Positions 38,431 to 47,218 of a stretch of 64,000 nt of DNA are shown one piece after another. Numbering within the stretch: position 1 is the first letter of the stretch; every line of letters starts with the position of its first letter. Where the stretch lies: NCBI GenBank assembly GCA_947568835.1, contig OX387610.1:17407050-17471049 (forward strand), given 5' to 3'. The DNA is from Protonemura montana (Eukaryota > Arthropoda > Insecta > Plecoptera > Nemouridae). The notes under the pieces are model-generated. The model was not told the origin of the DNA, searched no databases, and was given only the letters and a program-made list of their open reading frames with translations. Both the position numbers and the translations under genes were made by a program.

Positions 38431-41400
38431 CTGGCTAGCTACCCAGACTCTCCAGACACTCTGCCTCGCTAGCCAGGCGCTCCAGACATTCTGCCACGCT
38501 AGCCAGACGCTCCAGACACTCTGATTCGCTACCCAGACGTTCAAGACACTTTGCCTCGCTCCCCAGACGCTCCAGACACTCTGCCTCGTTAGCCAGGCGC
38601 TTCAGAAGCTCTGCCTCGCTAGCCAGGCGCTCCAGACACTCTGCCATTCTAGCCAGACGCTCCAGACTATCTGCTACGCTAGCCAGAGGCTCCAGACACT
38701 CTGCCACGCTAAATAGACGCTCCAGACACTCTGCCTTGCTACCCAGAATCTCCAGACACTCTGCCTCGCTAGCCAGGCGCTCCAGACACTCTGCCTCGCT
38801 ACCCAGACGCTCCAGACTATTTGCCACGCTAGCCAGTGGCTCCAGACACTCTGCCACGCTAGCTAGACGCTCCAAGCACTCTGCCTCGCTACTTAGACGC
38901 TCCAGAAACTCTGCCTCACTAGCCAGGCACTCCAGACACTCTGGCTCGCTACCCAGACGATCCAGACACTCTGCCTCCCTAGCCAGAGATTTCAGACACT
39001 CTGCTACGCTAGCCAGACGCTCCAGACACTCTGCCACGCTAGCCAGAGGCTGAAGACACTCTGCAATGCTAGCCAGACGCTCCAGACACTCTGCCACGCT
39101 AGCTAGACGCTCCAGACACTCTGATTCGCTACTTAGACGCTCCAGACACCTTGCCTCGCTACCCAGACGCTCCAGACACTCTGCCTCGCTACCTAGACGC
39201 TTCAGACTATCTGCCACGCTAATCAGTGGCTCCAGACACTCTGCCACGCTAGCTAGACGCTCCAGGCACTCTGTCTCGCTACTTAGACGCTCCAGACACT
39301 GTGCCTCGCTAGCCAGGCACTCCAGACACTCTGATTCGCTACCCAGACGTTCCAGACACTTTGCCTCGCTACCCAGACGCTCCAGACTATCTGCAACGCT
39401 AGCCAGTGGCTCCAGCCACTCTGCCACGCTAGCTAGACGCTCCAGGCACTCTGCCTCGCTACTCAGACGCTCCAGACACTCTGCAATGCTAGCCAGACGC
39501 TCCAGACACTCTGCCACGCTAGCTAGACGCTCCAGACACTCTGATTCGCTACTTAGACGCTCCAGACACCTTGCCTCGCTACCCAGACACACCAGACACT
39601 CTGCCTCGCTAGCTAAACGCTCCAGACACTCTGCCTTGCTACCCAGACCCTCCAGACACTCTGTCTCGCTAGCCATGCGCTCAAGAATTTCTGCCTCGCT
39701 ACCCAGACGCTCCAGACTATCTGCCACGCTAGCCAGTGGCTCCAGACTATCTGCCACGCTAGCCAGAGGCTCCAGACACTCTGCCACGCTTGTTAGACAA
39801 TCCAGACTTTCTGCCTTGCTAGCCAGGCGCTCCAGACACTCTGCCTCGCTAGCCAGACGCTCCAGACACTCTGCCTCGTTAGCCAGGCACTTCAGAAGCT
39901 CTGCCTCGCTAGCCAGGCGCTCCAGACACTCTGCCATTCTAGCCAGACGCTCCAGACTATCTGCTACGCTAGCCAGAGGCTCCAGACACTCTGCCACGCT
40001 AAATAGACGCTCCAGACACTCTGCCTTGCTACCCAGAATCTCCAGACACTTTGCCTCGCTACCCAGACGCTCCAGACTATCTGCAACGCTAGCCAGTGGC
40101 TCCAGCCACTCTGCCACGCTAGCTAGACGCTCCAGGCACTCTGCCTCGCTACTCAGACGCTCCAGACACTCTGCAATGCTAGCCAGACGCTCCAGACACT
40201 CTGCCACGCTAGCTAGACGCTCCAGACACTCTGATTCGCTACTTAGACGCTCCAGACACCTTGCCTCGCTACCCAGACACACCAGACACTCTGCCTCGCT
40301 AGCTAAACGCTCCAGACACTCTGCCTTGCTACCCAGACCCTCCAGACACTCTGTCTCGCTAGCCATGCGCTCAAGAATTTCTGCCTCGCTACCCAGACGC
40401 TCCAGACTATCTGCCACGCTAGCCAGTGGCTCCAGACTATCTGCCACGCTAGCCAGAGGCTCCAGACACTCTGCCACGCTTGTTAGACAATCCAGACTTT
40501 CTGCCTTGCTAGCCAGGCGCTCCAGACACTCTGCCTCGCTAGCCAGACGCTCCAGACACTCTGCCTCGTTAGCCAGGCACTTCAGAAGCTCTGCCTCGCT
40601 AGCCAGGCGCTCCAGACACTCTGCCATTCTAGCCAGACGCTCCAGACTATCTGCTACGCTAGCCAGAGGCTCCAGACACTCTGCCACGCTAAATAGACGC
40701 TCCAGACACTCTGCCTTGCTACCCAGAATCTCCAGACACTTTGCCTCGCTACCCAGACGCTCCAGACTATCTGCAACGCTAGCCAGTGGCTCCAGCCACT
40801 CTGCCACGCTAGCTAGACGCTCCAGGCACTCTGCCTCGCTACTCAGACGCTCCAGACACTCTGCAATGCTAGCCAGACGCTCCAGACACTCTGCCACGCT
40901 AGCTAGACGCTCCAGACACTCTGATTCGCTACTTAGACGCTCCAGACACCTTGCCTCGCAACCCAGACACACCAGACACTCTGCCTCGCTAGCTAAACGC
41001 TCCAGACACTCTGCCTTGCTACCCAGACCCTCCAGACACTCTGTCTCGCTAGCCATGCGCTCAAGAATTTCTGCCTCGCTACCCAGACGCTCCAGACTAT
41101 CTGCCACGCTAGCCAGTGGCTCCAGACTATCTGCCACGCTAGCCAGAGGCTCCAGACACTCTGCCACGCTTGTTAGACAATCCAGACTTTCTGCCTTGCT
41201 AGCCAGGCGCTCCAGACACTCTGCCTCGCTAGCCAGACGCTCCAGACACTCTGCCTCGTTAGCCAGGCGCTTCAGAAGCTCTGCCTCGCTAGCCAGGCGC
41301 TCCAGACACTCTGCCATTCTAGCCAGACGCTCCAGACTATCTGCTACGCTAGCCAGAGGCTCCAGACACTCTGCCACGCTAAATAGACGCTCCAGACACT

Positions 41401-42060
41401 CTGCCTTGCTACCCAGAATCTCCAGACACTCTGCCTCGCTAGCCAGGCGCTCCAGACACTCTGCCTCTCTACCCAGACGCTTTAGACTATCTGCCACGCT
41501 AGCCAGTGGCTCAAGACACTCTGCCACGCTAGCTAGACGCTCCAGGCACTCTGCCTCGCTACTTAGACGCTCCAGAAACTCTGCCTCACTAGCCAGGCAC
41601 TCCAGACACTCTGGCTCGCTACTTAGACGATCCAGACACTCTGCCTCCCTAGCCAGCAGCTCCAGACACTCTGCCATGCTAGCCAGAGATTTCAGACACT
41701 CTGCTACGCTAGCTAGACGCTCCAGACACTCTGCCACGCTAGCTAGACGCTCCAGACACTCTGCCTTGCTACTTAGACCCTCCAGACACTCTGCCTCGCT
41801 AGCCAGGCGCTCCAGACACTCTGCCTCGCTACCCAGACGCTCCAGACTATTTGCCACGCTAGCCAGTGGCTCCAGACTATCTGCCACGCTAGCCAGAGGC
41901 TGCAGACACTCTGCAATGCTAGCCAGACGTTCCAGACACTCTGCCACGCTAGCCAGAGGCTGAAGACACTCTGCAATGCTAGCCAGGCGCTCCAGACACT
42001 CTGCCTCGCTAGCCAGCCGCTCCAGACACTCTGCCATGCTAGCCAGACGCTTCAGACACT
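38431..42060. repeat. Higher-order unit 14, 121-mer (3,630 bp)
   Basis: This is the canonical unit plus one extra 690-bp sub-repeat; the three copies start at 39,391, 40,081 and 40,771. The third copy has a private CGCAACCCAG change near 40,958. AGCCAGCAGC near 41,651 is another private variant. Confidence 0.9.
39391..41430. repeat. 690-bp (23-monomer) sub-repeat, three tandem copies
   Basis: Clearest example of the intermediate repeat level. Copies start at the CTGCAACGCT monomer at 39,391, 40,081 and 40,771, exactly 690 bp apart. The same pair or triplet occurs in other units: 3,451/4,141, 6,691/7,381, 10,531/11,221, 14,821/15,511/16,201, 21,541/22,231, 27,661/28,351, 30,541/31,231, 33,511/34,201 and 36,451/37,141. 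The end of the third copy is approximate. Confidence 0.85.
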
Positions 42061-42960
42061 CTGGCTAGCTACCCAGACTCTCCAGACACTCTGCCTCGCT
42101 AGCCAGGCGCTCCAGACACTCTGCCTCGCTAGCCAGACGCTCCAGACACTCTGCCTCGTTAGCCAGGCGCTTCAGAAGCTCTGCCTCGCTAGCCAGGCGC
42201 TCCAGACACTCTGCCATTCTAGCCAGACGCTCCAGACTATCTGCTACGCTAGCCAGAGGCTCCAGACACTCTGCCACGCTAAATAGACGCTCCAGACACT
42301 CTGCCTTGCTACCCAGAATCTCCAGACACTCTGCCTCGCTAGCCACGCGCTCCAGACACTCTGCCTCTCTACCCAGACGCTTTAGACTATCTGCCACGCT
42401 AGCCAGTGGCTCAAGACACTCTGCCACGCTAGCTAGACGCTCCAGGCACTCTGCCTCGCTACTTAGACGCTCCAGAAACTCTGCCTCACTAGCCAGGCAC
42501 TCCAGACACTCTGGCTCGCTACTTAGACGATCCAGACACTCTGCCTCCCTAGCCAGCCGCTCCAGACACTCTGCCATGCTAGCCAGAGATTTCAGACACT
42601 CTGCTACGCTAGCTAGACGCTCCAGACACTCTGCCACGCTAGCTAGACGCTCCAGACACTCTGCCTTGCTACTTAGACCCTCCAGACACTCTGCCTCGCT
42701 AGCCAGGCGCTCCAGACACTCTGCCTCGCTACCCAGACGCTCCAGACTATTTGCCACGCTAGCCAGTGGCTCCAGACTATCTGCCACGCTAGCCAGAGGC
42801 TGCAGACACTCTGCAATGCTAGCCAGACGCTCCAGACACTCTGCCACGCTAGCCAGAGGCTGAAGACACTCTGCAATGCTAGCCAGGCGCTCCAGACACT
42901 CTGCCTCGCTAGCCAGCCGCTCCAGACACTCTGCCATGCTAGCCAGACGCTTCAGACACT
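42061..42960. repeat. Higher-order unit 15, short 30-mer (900 bp)
   Basis: Short type as in unit 3, but with CTGCCTCGCT at 42,691 rather than the CTGCCCCGCT found in units 3, 10 and 16. It is in direct tandem with unit 16. Confidence 0.9.
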
Positions 42961-43860
42961 CTGGCTAGCTACCCAGACTCTCCAGACACTCTGCCTCGCT
43001 AGCCAGGCGCTCCAGACACTCTGCCTCGCTAGCCAGACGCTCCAGACACTCTGCCTCGTTAGCCAGGCGCTTCAGAAGCTCTGCCTCGCTAGCCAGGCGC
43101 TCCAGACACTCTGCCATTCTAGCCAGACGCTCCAGACTATCTGCTACGCTAGCCAGAGGCTCCAGACACTCTGCCACGCTAAATAGACGCTCCAGACACT
43201 CTGCCTTGCTACCCAGAATCTCCAGACACTCTGCCTCGCTAGCCACGCGCTCCAGACACTCTGCCTCTCTACCCAGACGCTTTAGACTATCTGCCACGCT
43301 AGCCAGTGGCTCAAGACACTCTGCCACGCTAGCTAGACGCTCCAGGCACTCTGCCTCGCTACTTAGACGCTCCAGAAACTCTGCCTCACTAGCCAGGCAC
43401 TCCAGACACTCTGGCTCGCTACTTAGACGATCCAGACACTCTGCCTCCCTAGCCAGCCGCTCCAGACACTCTGCCATGCTAGCCAGAGATTTCAGACACT
43501 CTGCTACGCTAGCTAGACGCTCCAGACACTCTGCCACGCTAGCTAGACGCTCCAGACACTCTGCCTTGCTACTTAGACCCTCCAGACACTCTGCCCCGCT
43601 AGCCAGGCGCTCCAGACACTCTGCCTCGCTACCCAGACGCTCCAGACTATTTGCCACGCTAGCCAGTGGCTCCAGACTATCTGCCACGCTAGCCAGAGGC
43701 TGCAGACACTCTGCAATGCTAGCCAGACGCTCCAGACACTCTGCCACGCTAGCCAGAGGCTGAAGACACTCTGCAATGCTAGCCAGGCGCTCCAGACACT
43801 CTGCCTCGCTAGCCAGCCGCTCCAGACACTCTGCCATGCTAGCCAGACGCTTCAGACACT
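42961..43860. repeat. Higher-order unit 16, short 30-mer (900 bp)
   Basis: Direct tandem copy of unit 15 at +900 bp, distinguished by CTGCCCCGCT at 43,591. Confidence 0.9.
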
Positions 43861-44840
43861 CTGGCTAGCTACCCAGACTCTCCAGACACTCTGCCTCGCT
43901 AGCCAGGCGCTCCAGACATTCTGCCACGCTAGCCAGACGCTCCAGACACTCTGATTCGCTACCCAGACGTTCAAGACACTTTGCCTCGCTCCCCAGACGC
44001 TCCAGACACTCTGCCTCGTTAGCCAGGCGCTTCAGAAGCTCTGCCTCGCTAGCCAGGCGCTCCAGACACTCTGCCATTCTAGCCAGACGCTCCAGACTAT
44101 CTGCTACGCTAGCCAGAGGCTCCAGACACTCTGCCACGCTAAATAGACGCTCCAGACACTCTGCCTTGCTACCCAGAATCTCCAGACACTCTGCCTCGCT
44201 AGCCAGGCGCTCCAGACACTCTGCCTCGCTACCCAGACGCTCCAGACTATTTGCCACGCTAGCCAGTGGCTCCAGACACTCTGCCACGCTAGCTAGACGC
44301 TCCAAGCACTCTGCCTCGCTACTTAGACGCTCCAGAAACTCTGCCTCACTAGCCAGGCACTCCAGACACTCTGGCTCGCTACCCAGACGATCCAGACACT
44401 CTGCCTCCCTAGCCAGCCGCTTTAGACACTCTGCCATGCTAGCCAGAGATTTCAGACACTCTGCTACGCTAGCTAGACGCTCCAGACACTCTGCCACGCT
44501 AGCTAGACGCTCCAGACACTCTGCCTTGCTACTTAGACCCTCCAGACACTCTGCCTCGCTAGCCAGGCGCTCCAGACACTCTGCCTCGCTACCCAGACGC
44601 TCCAGACTATTTGCCACGCTAGCCAGAGGCTCCAGACACTCTGCCACGCTAGCTAGACGCTCCAGACACTCTGCCTCGCTAGCCAGGCACTCCAGACACT
44701 CTGATTCGCTACCCAGACGTTTCAGACACTTTGCCTCGCTACCCAGACGCTCCAGACTATCTGCAACGCTAGCCAGAGGCTCCAGACACTCTGCCACGCT
44801 AGCTAGACGCTCCAGACACTCTGCCTTGCTACCCAGAATC
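43861..44840. repeat. Terminal left-array segment, right-array type
   Basis: It starts with the boundary monomer but resembles the right array more than the preceding units. It shares the GCTTTAGACACT variant (near 44,420) with 53,520 and 61,373. Positions 44,641-44,840 match 61,590-61,795 almost base for base. The retrotransposon interrupts it after 20 bp of a monomer. Confidence 0.85.
44830..44840 (+). repeat. Left target-site duplication of the retrotransposon
   Basis: TACCCAGAATC, part of a 30-bp monomer, directly precedes the first element base. The identical 11 bp follows the element at 51,021-51,031. The flanking bases differ (C before the left copy, G before the right), which fixes the length at 11 bp. 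Confidence 0.93.
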
Positions 44841-44984
44841 CCCCCTCGAGGCTATCACCTTACCGTGGTGAGGGGGTTTGTGTGGCTCGATGATCCGGGA
44901 GGCTCTGCCGGCGGGAGGTTTCACTCCCAGCAAGGTTTCCTATGCCGGACAGACTCCCGGGGAGAGCCCAGACCAAGAATAGCC
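44841..44984 (+). ncRNA. Candidate HDV-like self-cleaving ribozyme at the element 5' end
   Basis: Complementary segments nest as in the hepatitis-delta ribozyme fold. P1: CCCCCTC 44,841-44,847 with GAGGGGG 44,870-44,876. P2: GGCTAT 44,850-44,855 with ATAGCC 44,979-44,984. P3: ACC 44,857-44,859 with GGT 44,867-44,869, around a 7-nt loop TTACCGT. The P4 arm is GGCTC 44,884-44,888 with GAGCC 44,964-44,968; CCGGGAG 44,895-44,901 with CTCCCGG 44,954-44,960; CTGCCGGC 44,905-44,912 with GCCGGACAG 44,944-44,952 (one bulged A); and GGGAG 44,913-44,917 with CTCCC 44,924-44,928. A CCAA at 44,973-44,976 could supply the catalytic cytosine of J4/2. Against it: the first base is C, and TTT follows P1. A shifted P1 (44,843-44,848 with 44,869-44,874) would leave GG for P1.1. 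Known role in other LINEs: releasing the 5' end of the element RNA. Here it is inference. Confidence 0.45.
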
Positions 44985-45701
44985 CGACCCCGTCGCTGTT
45001 GCGGGACTCGGACTTTGGTCTAAGGAGTTTCTGGCCTCTTTTCTCTTTCACCTCTTTCTTTTCATCACCTTCTCTCTGCCTTCCTCCTTCCTTCATTCCT
45101 AGCCGACTCCCGATACCTCCGTCTGTTTTCTGCAACAGCGAGGGGGTTCCCTCCCCTTTGTTGACGACTCGGCCATTCATCGGATTTTCTTTCGGATCTC
45201 GATTTGTTTTAGTCGGTGGTAGAGCCAGACAGCTGGTGACTGGGGTGTGTCCAGGAGGCTCCCGTGTCTTTCTTGTCTCTTTCTCTCTATCCTTAATATC
45301 TTCTACTTACCTTTCTGGCCGGCTTCCTGGGCGCACCTGAACTCCCCTCGTTGACGACAATTGCATTTCATGGACACGATTCGTTTCGCTATTGGATATG
45401 TTCGCACTTGGGCTCGTCTCCGGGTTGCGTTGGCTGCAATAGCTGGGCGGGGGTATCGTACGACAATATCGGTGCCCCCTGCCCAGGGAAAAGGTCAATT
45501 GCGCCCGGGGGCGCCCGGCCGTGAAATTGGCACTTTCCGGCTCCCCGCCCGATGTACGGGAAATCAATAACTGGCTCCCTCCCACCGAACTTCGGTGGGT
45601 TGGACCCGGTTTTGTTTACAAGGCCCCACGGAGTAGTACCCCGTGGGGTTAGTTGAGTCCCCATTCCGGGCAATTGGGGGCGGTTGGCCCCAAACAACTC
45701 C
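44985..45701 (+). other. Remainder of retrotransposon 5' UTR
   Basis: Non-coding leader of 717 bp. It has a long pyrimidine-rich stretch (about 45,035-45,100) and a second one near 45,268-45,297. Three strong hairpins are GCGCCC/GGGCGC (45,501-45,514), CCCACCG/CGGTGGG (45,581-45,599) and CCCCACGG/CCGTGGGG (45,624-45,648). A short upstream ORF with its own ATG runs 45,370-45,570 (66 codons); I do not recognise its product and doubt it is functional. No TATA box is convincing. LINEs of this type usually use internal promoters, which cannot be located from sequence alone. Confidence 0.7.
45581..45648 (+). promoter_or_regulatory. Paired strong hairpins just upstream of ORF1
   Basis: Hairpin 1 pairs CCCACCG (45,581-45,587) with CGGTGGG (45,593-45,599), loop AACTT. 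Hairpin 2 pairs CCCCACGG (45,624-45,631) with CCGTGGGG (45,641-45,648), loop of 9 nt. An in-frame TGA at 45,654 closes the ORF1 frame immediately after. They could influence translation initiation or packaging. No function is demonstrated. Confidence 0.4.
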
Positions 45702-47105
45702 ATGCCATCCCAAAATTGTCAAAACTCTCCCCCCTCCACAACTCTGTCCCCCGAGTTTCCCCCCCTTCCATCACCAATTCCCACCCCTAATCCTATTCCG
45801 GGTCTTTTTGATCAAGTAATTAATGTCTCTCAATTAAACCCTCAAACTACATCACCAACATACTTTGTTATTCAACGAGCTGAGAAAGATTTAACCTTCA
45901 AATCAGTCTCACCTTTTAAGATCAACCGATCCTTTGATCCCAAAATTTATAAACTGAAAAACATTAAAAGATTAAATGATGGTTCGTTACTTGTCGAATC
46001 GGGGTCGGTAGAGACCTCTGACAAACTGCAGAAAACAACTCTCCTGGGCACCTTCCCTGTGAAGGTCGCTCCCCATGGCTCCCTAAACACCTGCAAGGGA
46101 GTGATCTACAGCCGTGACCTGATGGAACTTGAGGAAGCGGAAATCAAGGAAGAAATGAAGGAACAAAATGTAATTGATGTCAAACCCATACTTACTAGAC
46201 GTGATGGTGTCCTGAAACGTTCACCTCTTCATATTTTAACTTTTAGCACCGTTTCCCCTCCACAATGTGTATATGCAGGTTTTATCAGAATAACAGTTAA
46301 ACCCCATATTCCAAACCCTTTGAGATGTCTCAACTGCCAACGCTTTGGTCACGGGCAGCAGGACTGCAAGAGAGATCGAGTCTGCGATAAATGTGGAAAG
46401 TCAGGTGTGCACCCTGATGCACCGTGCGATCAGGAAGTTAAATGTGTGAACTGCGCTGGTACGCACACCTCCTGGTCCCGGGATTGCCCGACCTGGAAAA
46501 AAGAAAAGAAGATAGCGGAAATTAAGACATTGGAAAAGATTACCTTCCCAGAAGCAAGAAAAAAATATTCCGCACTTCACCCTGTTTCGATGACGAAATC
46601 TTTTTCCCAGGCTGCAACTCCGCCACCCCCACCACCACCACCTGTAACCGCTACTGCGCCCGACCTAAAAGAAATAATGACAATGATGACTGCCATTCTG
46701 GCCGGTCAAGGGGAAACTAACAAGAAAATCGAAGAACAAACCAGAAAAATTGAAGAGCAGACTGAAGAAATTAAGAAGTTGAGAAAAGAAAACGAAGACC
46801 TTAAACACAAAAATAACCAGATGAACAAAGAACTGAAGAAATTACAATCGAAGAAAGATCCCCCAAAAACTACTTCTAAAATTAATCAGCCCTCGGGCAG
46901 CCAAGACTTTGAAGTGTCCAGTGAGGGTGATGCCCTGATTCTGGCCACTTCGCGAGGCGCCAAGAAGCAGAGGATCACGCTGGAGGCGGGCCCCCAGAAA
47001 AAAATATTTTCATCGTCTGAGGAGGAGATGGAAGTTGAAGGTGGTGGTGGTGGTGCTGCTAAAAAGCCAAGCGAAAAAAAGCAGCACACAAGAATAGACT
47101 CTTAA
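45702..47105 (+). CDS. Retrotransposon ORF1: Gag-like RNA-binding protein, 467 aa
   Basis: ORF1 proteins of this group coat the element RNA in a ribonucleoprotein and act as nucleic-acid chaperones. The first ATG is at 45,702, since an in-frame TGA lies at 45,654 and the TTG at 45,684 is not a plausible eukaryotic start; the ATG context is weak (T at -3). Residues 1-40 are Ser/Pro-rich. Residues ~50-205 form a globular region that could be RRM-like (inference). Three zinc knuckles follow: C209-x2-C-x4-H-x4-C222, C228-x2-C-x5-H-x4-C242 and C248-x2-C-x3-H-x6-C262. Next come a run of eight prolines (307-314), a Lys/Glu-rich probable coiled coil (~320-385) and a low-complexity tail with acidic and Gly runs. 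A coiled coil after rather than before the knuckles is notable. No frameshift or internal stop is seen. Confidence 0.92.
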   Translation: MPSQNCQNSPPSTTLSPEFPPLPSPIPTPNPIPGLFDQVINVSQLNPQTTSPTYFVIQRAEKDLTFKSVSPFKINRSFDPKIYKLKNIKRLNDGSLLVESGSVETSDKLQKTTLLGTFPVKVAPHGSLNTCKGVIYSRDLMELEEAEIKEEMKEQNVIDVKPILTRRDGVLKRSPLHILTFSTVSPPQCVYAGFIRITVKPHIPNPLRCLNCQRFGHGQQDCKRDRVCDKCGKSGVHPDAPCDQEVKCVNCAGTHTSWSRDCPTWKKEKKIAEIKTLEKITFPEARKKYSALHPVSMTKSFSQAATPPPPPPPPVTATAPDLKEIMTMMTAILAGQGETNKKIEEQTRKIEEQTEEIKKLRKENEDLKHKNNQMNKELKKLQSKKDPPKTTSKINQPSGSQDFEVSSEGDALILATSRGAKKQRITLEAGPQKKIFSSSEEEMEVEGGGGGAAKKPSEKKQHTRIDS

Positions 47106-47218
47106 AGATAGGTGAATTTATCTGTGATAATTTGTCTGTGATATTCTCTGTGATAGTTTCTGATAGTACCAAAGTTTTTGTGATATTAGCTCTTAGTGTT
47201 TTTATTGGTTTTTACATT
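47106..47218 (+). other. Spacer between ORF1 and ORF2
   Basis: 113 bp from the ORF1 stop (47,103-47,105) to the ORF2 ATG. ORF2 is in a different frame from ORF1. The ORF2 frame is open upstream to before the ORF1 stop but has no ATG there, so reinitiation or another non-canonical mechanism is more likely than fusion. CTGTGATA occurs three times (47,122-47,129, 47,136-47,143 and 47,148-47,155). Confidence 0.7.

Larger units (their letters stand above)
1..44840. repeat. 30-bp tandem satellite/minisatellite array, left part
   Basis: The monomer is exactly 30 bp. Typical landmarks are CTGCC at monomer positions 1-5, GCTAGCC at 8-14, CCAGACGCT at 13-21 and CCAGACACT at 22-30; 19 of 30 consensus bases are G or C. 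There are 1,494 complete monomers in one register without net length change, then a 20-bp partial monomer cut by a retrotransposon. Variation clusters at monomer positions 4-7, 12-14, 17-19 and 26-29, while CTG at 1-3 and CTCCAG around 20-25 vary little. Variants are arranged into higher-order units (listed separately). The array is open at the left window edge. Function is unknown; satellite or heterochromatic DNA is the default reading. Both strands carry long open frames because the monomer is ten codons long and poor in near-stop codons. Confidence 0.98.

Noticed and set aside
306-44797. Dozens of long ORFs across the left array on both strands
   Set aside because: They are period-30 read-throughs of a stop-poor monomer. 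They overlap each other on opposite strands, many 'starts' are TTG/CTG/GTG or recurrent ATG variants, and variable monomer positions span all codon positions. No unique protein domain is visible.
1-44840. CRISPR array
   Set aside because: The 30-bp units are head-to-tail with no unique spacers, no leader and no cas genes, and a eukaryotic LINE is inserted.
1-44840. Assembly artefact as the full explanation of the tandem units
   Set aside because: Paired copies differ by specific single-base variants and clean whole-monomer joints, which simple misassembly would not create. Exact copy number could still be wrong and needs long reads.
44166-45023. 285-codon plus-strand ORF crossing into the retrotransposon
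   Set aside because: Repeat-derived frame that runs by chance into the element leader. There is no evidence of a fusion gene.
45684-45701. TTG start 18 bp upstream of the ORF1 ATG
   Set aside because: TTG is not expected as a start in a eukaryotic element, so the first ATG at 45,702 was used.
45307-45703. Short minus-strand ORFs in the element leader (92 and 104 codons)
   Set aside because: They lie in the GC-rich structured 5' UTR and have no recognisable domain or conserved start.
47132-47218. 29-codon N-terminal extension of ORF2 from a TTG
   Set aside because: The extension is hydrophobic and atypical, and the endonuclease motif IQWN begins right after the ATG at 47,219, as usual for AP endonuclease domains.
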